Shown here: piece after piece, positions 23,123-25,128 of the stretch | Layout of the letters: every line of letters starts with the position of its first letter | How positions within the stretch are numbered: position 1 is the stretch's first letter | Source: a virus | IMG/VR virus record: IMGVR_UViG_3300046004_000036 | Location: 1 to 25,128 of that record | DNA: 25,128 bases | Reading direction: 5' to 3' (one strand) | Notes under the pieces: model-generated | Database searches by the model: none | What the model was told of the DNA's origin: nothing | Seen by the model: only the letters and a program-made list of their open reading frames with translations | Translations under genes and position numbers: made by a program

Positions 23123-23409
23123 TTGTCAACAAATGGGTGTCGGTAAAGCTACCCGACTCAACAGAGGGCGAACCTGCAAACCCCTGTTATGACCGCAGAG
23201 AAGCTAAGTAGAGAACTTAGAGTAAGCCTAGAAGTAGGCTCTCCCTGTGGCAGACACCCAAGCGGCTATCTGCTAAGTTTTTAAGCACTCGACATACCTC
23301 GGGTAGCCACTCCGTGCCCAAATGAAACTTGTCATCCAGCTAGAGACAAGACTACCCTAAGACTCCACCAACTCCTTTTCTTACCAAAGATTAGGCTCGT
23401 TGTTGGCAA
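23123..23409 (+). ncRNA. Candidate large structured RNA with pseudoknot
   Basis: No credible frame is present, but many complementary segments are. An outer helix is 23123-23132 with 23400-23409 (TTGTCAACAA/TTGTTGGCAA, one G-U). P1 is 23134-23141 with 23253-23260 (eight pairs). Inside it are AACAG-GGG (23160-23164, 23166-23168) with CCC-CTGTT (23181-23188), CCGCAG (23193-23198) with CTGTGG (23245-23250), CTAAGT/ACTTAG (23204-23220) and AGCCTA-GAAG-TAGGCT (23225-23240). GCTACCCGA (23148-23156) matches TCGGGTAGC (23299-23307), crossing P1, so a pseudoknot is possible. A hairpin at 23328-23350 (CTTGTC/GACAAG) follows. Size, multihelix core and pseudoknot resemble HEARO/omega-type RNAs, but no IscB gene is seen and the class is not proven. 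Confidence 0.6.
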
Positions 23410-23486
23410 AAGTCTAAATTGGCTTTTCTTGTGGATGGGAGGCACCACAAAATCTCTCACACCACACACACCCCCTCCCCCCCTAC

Positions 23487-23567
23487 AAACCCTTAAGGGT
23501 AAACCCTAATAGGGTAAGTACCTAGGTAGAAACCCTGACAGGGTAAACCCTTGGTAGTAGAAACCCT
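23487..23567. repeat. Array of five AAACCCT motifs
   Basis: AAACCCT starts at 23487, 23501, 23530, 23545 and 23561. The first two and the middle pair sit next to inverted AGGGT (CCCTTAAGGGT, CCCTAATAGGGT, CCCTGACAGGGT), so most copies form short palindromes. More copies lie at 22782, 23641 and 24634; reverse copies (AGGGTTT) at 23102, 23748, 24248, 24679 and 24959. Likely a protein-binding repeat. Confidence 0.75.
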
Positions 23568-23571
23568 TAGA

Positions 23572-23615
23572 TTAATTAACCGACCGGTCGGACGGGTTAT
23601 GCGTAAATTGCATAA
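23572..23615. repeat. Cluster of three palindromes
   Basis: TTAATTAA (23572-23579) abuts CCGACCGGTCGG (23580-23591), a perfect 12-base palindrome. Six bases later TTATGC and GCATAA (23597-23602, 23610-23615) form an inverted repeat with a seven-base spacer. Suitable as dimeric protein sites. Confidence 0.72.
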
Positions 23616-23793
23616 GCACCATTACCGCCATACCTAGTAGAAACCCTAATAGTCTATCCCTACTAACTTCAACCATTCAATAGCATTATCCTATTTAATA
23701 CTTTATGGTTCATAGGGTAATCACCTATATAAATAATGGGGGAACATAGGGTTTGTCCCTATATCAAACCTTGGTTGATGGCGTTATATTTAT

Positions 23794-23819
23794 ATCACTA
23801 GGCAAACAAACCTAGTGAT
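23794..23819 (+). promoter_or_regulatory. Perfect inverted repeat in the leader of the next gene
   Basis: ATCACTAGG (23794-23802) and CCTAGTGAT (23811-23819) pair perfectly around CAAACAAA. It lies about 30 nt before ATG 23848, so it can be a leader hairpin or an operator. No T-run follows, so a terminator is unlikely. Confidence 0.6.
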
Positions 23820-23847
23820 TCAATCAATCAACTTAAAAGGCTTTAAT

Positions 23848-24027
23848 ATGAAGATCATTGAACAAAAGAACGGTAACTACACTACCTTTGAACCAGTGGC
23901 GCACAATGGCTACTACATTGTCAAACTGTACGTGAATGGTGGCCTACACGATAAGATCATGTGCGACACATACAAAGGCGCACGGGAATACCTTAAGGCT
24001 TTCAATTCCATTGCAAAAAATAGTTAA
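23848..24027 (+). CDS. Small early protein of unknown function
   Basis: 59 aa using ATG 23848 (an in-frame ATG 33 nt upstream has no ribosome site, whereas AAAAGG lies seven bases before 23848). It opens MKIIEQKNGNYTTFEPVAHN and continues GYYIVKLYVNGGLHDKIMCD and ends in AREYLKAFNSIAKNS. A small beta-then-helix pattern. No family recognised. It shares its leader motif with the following genes. Confidence 0.65.
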   Translation: MKIIEQKNGNYTTFEPVAHNGYYIVKLYVNGGLHDKIMCDTYKGAREYLKAFNSIAKNS

Positions 24028-24050
24028 TCAATTCTAAAAGGCTTTATATC

Positions 24051-24248
24051 ATGTATCCCCAAACCGCACTGCAAGCACTCAATTATCTGAAAAACCAGCC
24101 CGATTGTGACTTTGTTGACTTCTCAATTGAAGGGGCTTTTTTCCATCAAACCCCTTACCTAATGGGTAAAACCCGTGATGGTCAATGGGTCACTGCTTGG
24201 GACATAAGCCAAACAGAATACTATCCCGATCACCCTGAGCATATCTAA
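24051..24248 (+). CDS. Small early protein of unknown function
   Basis: 65 aa, opening MYPQTALQALNYLKNQPDCD followed by FVDFSIEGAFFHQTPYLMGK and WVTAWDISQTEYYPDHPEHI. Aromatic-rich and acidic at the end. No motif or family recognised. Leader TAAAAGGCTTTATATC precedes the ATG (AAGG about nine bases upstream). The stop at 24248 is followed at once by an intergenic cassette. Confidence 0.65.
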   Translation: MYPQTALQALNYLKNQPDCDFVDFSIEGAFFHQTPYLMGKTRDGQWVTAWDISQTEYYPDHPEHI

Positions 24249-24321
24249 GGGTTTATCCCTATTTCCAAGGGGCTTAATCGCCCCTAAAATTCTCACTCAC
24301 TCACTTAATAGGCGTTACATC
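24249..24321. repeat. Intergenic cassette, copy 1
   Basis: It contains GGGTTTATCCCTA, a hairpin AGGGGC-TTAATC-GCCCCT (24268-24285), then ACTTAATAGGCGTTACATC before ATG 24322. The same elements in the same order occur at 24960-25027, and the ribosome-site part also occurs before other genes here. Confidence 0.72.
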
Positions 24322-24621
24322 ATGGACAAAATCACACAATCAATCGATTCCCTTAATCGTGCCAAGCAAGGGGATTCACTCTTAAATTACCCTGCTATCG
24401 TGCAAGGCTTTGCAGCCAAGGGCATAGCCCACAATGACATTGTGCCAAGGGTAAATATCTTTACTTATAACGCTTGGAAAGCCTTAAACCGTCAAGTGCG
24501 AAAAGGGGAAAAGGGTATTAAGTGCGTCACTTGGATTGAAACCAATAAAGATGGCAAACCCGATAAACTTTGTCGCTCAGTCACTGTATTCCATATCTCG
24601 CAAACCGACCCGATTCAATAA
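24322..24621 (+). CDS. Stand-alone ArdC-N-like protein, possible anti-restriction factor
   Basis: The 99-aa product has the pattern of the ArdC N-terminal (ssDNA-binding) domain: NIFTYNAWKALNRQVRKGEK followed by GIKCVTWIE (about residues 46-74). In full ArdC and related antirestriction proteins this N-domain precedes a zinc metalloprotease domain; here the protein stops after the N-domain. ArdC-type proteins protect incoming DNA from type I and other restriction systems, so a lone N-domain in the early region of a phage would suit DNA binding at entry. It could also be a single-stranded DNA-binding protein. Leader AATAGGCGTTACATC carries the ribosome site. Confidence 0.72.
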   Translation: MDKITQSIDSLNRAKQGDSLLNYPAIVQGFAAKGIAHNDIVPRVNIFTYNAWKALNRQVRKGEKGIKCVTWIETNKDGKPDKLCRSVTVFHISQTDPIQ

Positions 24622-24710
24622 ACCATAGACTGTAAACCCTTGGATTAATTCTAGGGGTTTATGGCCTAGGGGTTTCCTAGGGTTTTCAATCAATCTTCAT
24701 AGGTGTAACG
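24622..24710. repeat. Intergenic region with AGGG(G)TTT repeats
   Basis: It has TAAACCCTTGG, then three imperfect copies of CTAGGGGTTT (24651-24660, 24667-24675, 24678-24685, the last CTAGGGTTT), and the leader CTTCATAGGTGTAACG before ATG 24711. It resembles the cassettes at 24249-24321 and 24960-25027 but lacks their GGGGC hairpin. Confidence 0.62.
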
Positions 24711-24959
24711 ATGACAAACCAGCAAATTAAAGCCCTTCAATCAATCGGTAAGGGCATCATTGAATCTTCTAATCTTAGCCCTACTGGTGCGCCTAGTGGG
24801 GTCATTTATGCCGCTTTAATGGGCCATGGGGCATCATTGTCTCAGTTTGAATCAATCATGGACACACTGGTTAAACATGGGTTTATAAACCATGATGCCG
24901 ATTGTCACACCTATCATGCTACCAATGATGGCATAGCATGGGCCAATCGCATACAGTGA
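24711..24959 (+). CDS. Small helical early protein, possible winged-helix fold
   Basis: 82 aa, opening MTNQQIKALQSIGKGIIESS. Then SGVIYAALMGHGASLSQFES (about residues 29-48), MDTLVKHGFINHDADCHTYH and a short tail. The order helix, short loop with G.S, recognition-like helix (FESIMDTLVKHGFI) and a beta hairpin ending in DGIAWA resembles a winged-helix DNA-binding fold; no family recognised. The ATAGG leader is before the ATG. Its function may be regulatory, but this is inference only. Confidence 0.66.
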   Translation: MTNQQIKALQSIGKGIIESSNLSPTGAPSGVIYAALMGHGASLSQFESIMDTLVKHGFINHDADCHTYHATNDGIAWANRIQ

Positions 24960-25027
24960 GGGTTTATCCTAATTGCATAGGGGCTTTTTGCCCCTATCAT
25001 TCAACTTCACTTCATAGGCGTTACATC
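24960..25027. repeat. Intergenic cassette, copy 2
   Basis: GGGTTTATCCTA, a perfect eight-pair hairpin ATAGGGGC-TTTTT-GCCCCTAT (24977-24997), then ACTTCATAGGCGTTACATC before ATG 25028. The three elements match those of 24249-24321. The hairpin lacks a T-run after it, so it is not a standard terminator. Confidence 0.75.
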
Positions 25028-25108
25028 ATGCACCCAGCAGACAAAATCGTTTTAATCGGTTCAGCCCTGGCTTTCCTTGCCTTGGCATTCATCATGTGGA
25101 CAACTTAA
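25028..25108 (+). CDS. Small membrane peptide
   Basis: A 26-aa frame, MHPADKIVLIGSALAFLALA followed by FIMWTT, with one predicted membrane helix (about residues 7-24). It is too short for family assignment. It follows the GGCGTTACATC leader with ATAGG, as do the larger genes here, which argues that it is translated. It could be an early membrane-acting peptide, but this is unproven. Confidence 0.5.
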   Translation: MHPADKIVLIGSALAFLALAFIMWTT

Positions 25109-25120
25109 AAGGCTTAAATC

Positions 25121-25128
25121 ATGCGTCA
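25121..25128 (+). CDS. Start of another early gene, cut by window edge
   Basis: ATG 25121 follows AAAAGGCTTAAATC, the leader seen before other rightward genes. Only the first codons (M-R) are present, so nothing can be said of the product. Confidence 0.5.

Larger units (their letters stand above)
23410..23847. other. Gene-free regulatory/repeat region
   Basis: No convincing gene. In order: a C-rich run (about 23461-23484, CA repeats then CCCCCTCCCCCCC), the AAACCCT array (23487-23567), palindromes (23572-23615), an AT-rich stretch (23665-23740), a hairpin ATAGGG-TTTGT-CCCTAT (23746-23762), and a perfect nine-base inverted repeat (23794-23819) in the leader of the next gene. This mixture of an AT-rich stretch, repeats and palindromes would fit an origin or control region. 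Confidence 0.6.

Noticed and set aside
23130-23400. tRNA, tmRNA or group I intron
   Set aside because: No cloverleaf or T-loop TTC pattern, no tRNA-like CCA end in the right context, and none of the intron core sequence elements I know.
23487-23567. CRISPR array
   Set aside because: Repeat units are only about seven bases with irregular spacing of 14 to 29 bases, unlike CRISPR repeats.
24977-24997. Intrinsic terminator
   Set aside because: The GGGGC hairpin is strong but its T-run is in the loop, with none after the stem.
1-25128. Integrase, attachment site or insertion sequence
   Set aside because: No recombinase or transposase motifs and no terminal inverted repeats with target duplications were seen.

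Overview
The window is part of a tailed double-stranded DNA phage genome with a podovirus-like gene set. It carries both terminase subunits, portal, scaffold, major capsid protein, two tail-tube-like proteins, three large glycine- and alanine-rich virion proteins that look like ejection proteins, fibres, and a lysis cassette. No integrase, attachment site, tRNA, CRISPR array or insertion sequence was seen. Moderate GC content and family resemblance suggest a phage of an aquatic proteobacterium, but the sequence does not prove the host.

Layout: positions 1-22419 are one almost gap-free block on the minus strand. Read in transcription order (right to left) it runs: small terminase, large terminase, portal, collagen-like fibre, S74-terminated fibre, three small proteins, scaffold, major capsid protein, terminator, a capsid-associated small protein, terminator, a cluster of small basic and beta-rich proteins, tail-tube A- and B-like proteins, a short fibre-like protein, three large virion/ejection candidates, small membrane proteins and a lipoprotein, Rz with embedded Rz1, and a GH19 endolysin cut by the left edge. 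Many genes overlap by ATGA or lie a few bases apart, so translation is probably coupled.

Positions 22420-22893 are a divergent control region. Two sigma70-type promoters point away from each other and share one -35 hexamer. The rightward transcript begins with a compact RNA fold: a hairpin whose loop is exactly complementary to a six-base bulge in the next hairpin. That second hairpin ends in a T-run and buries the ribosome binding site of the first rightward gene.

Positions 22894-25128 are the rightward, probably early, region. It has small genes separated by structured or repetitive DNA: a roughly 290-nt segment that can fold into many helices with a pseudoknot, an array of AAACCCT motifs that also occurs inside the rightward promoter spacer, a cluster of palindromes, and repeated intergenic cassettes carrying the same ribosome-binding leader. 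One early gene encodes a stand-alone ArdC-N-like domain, a possible anti-restriction factor. The most novel material is the control and RNA region from 22740 to 23620.
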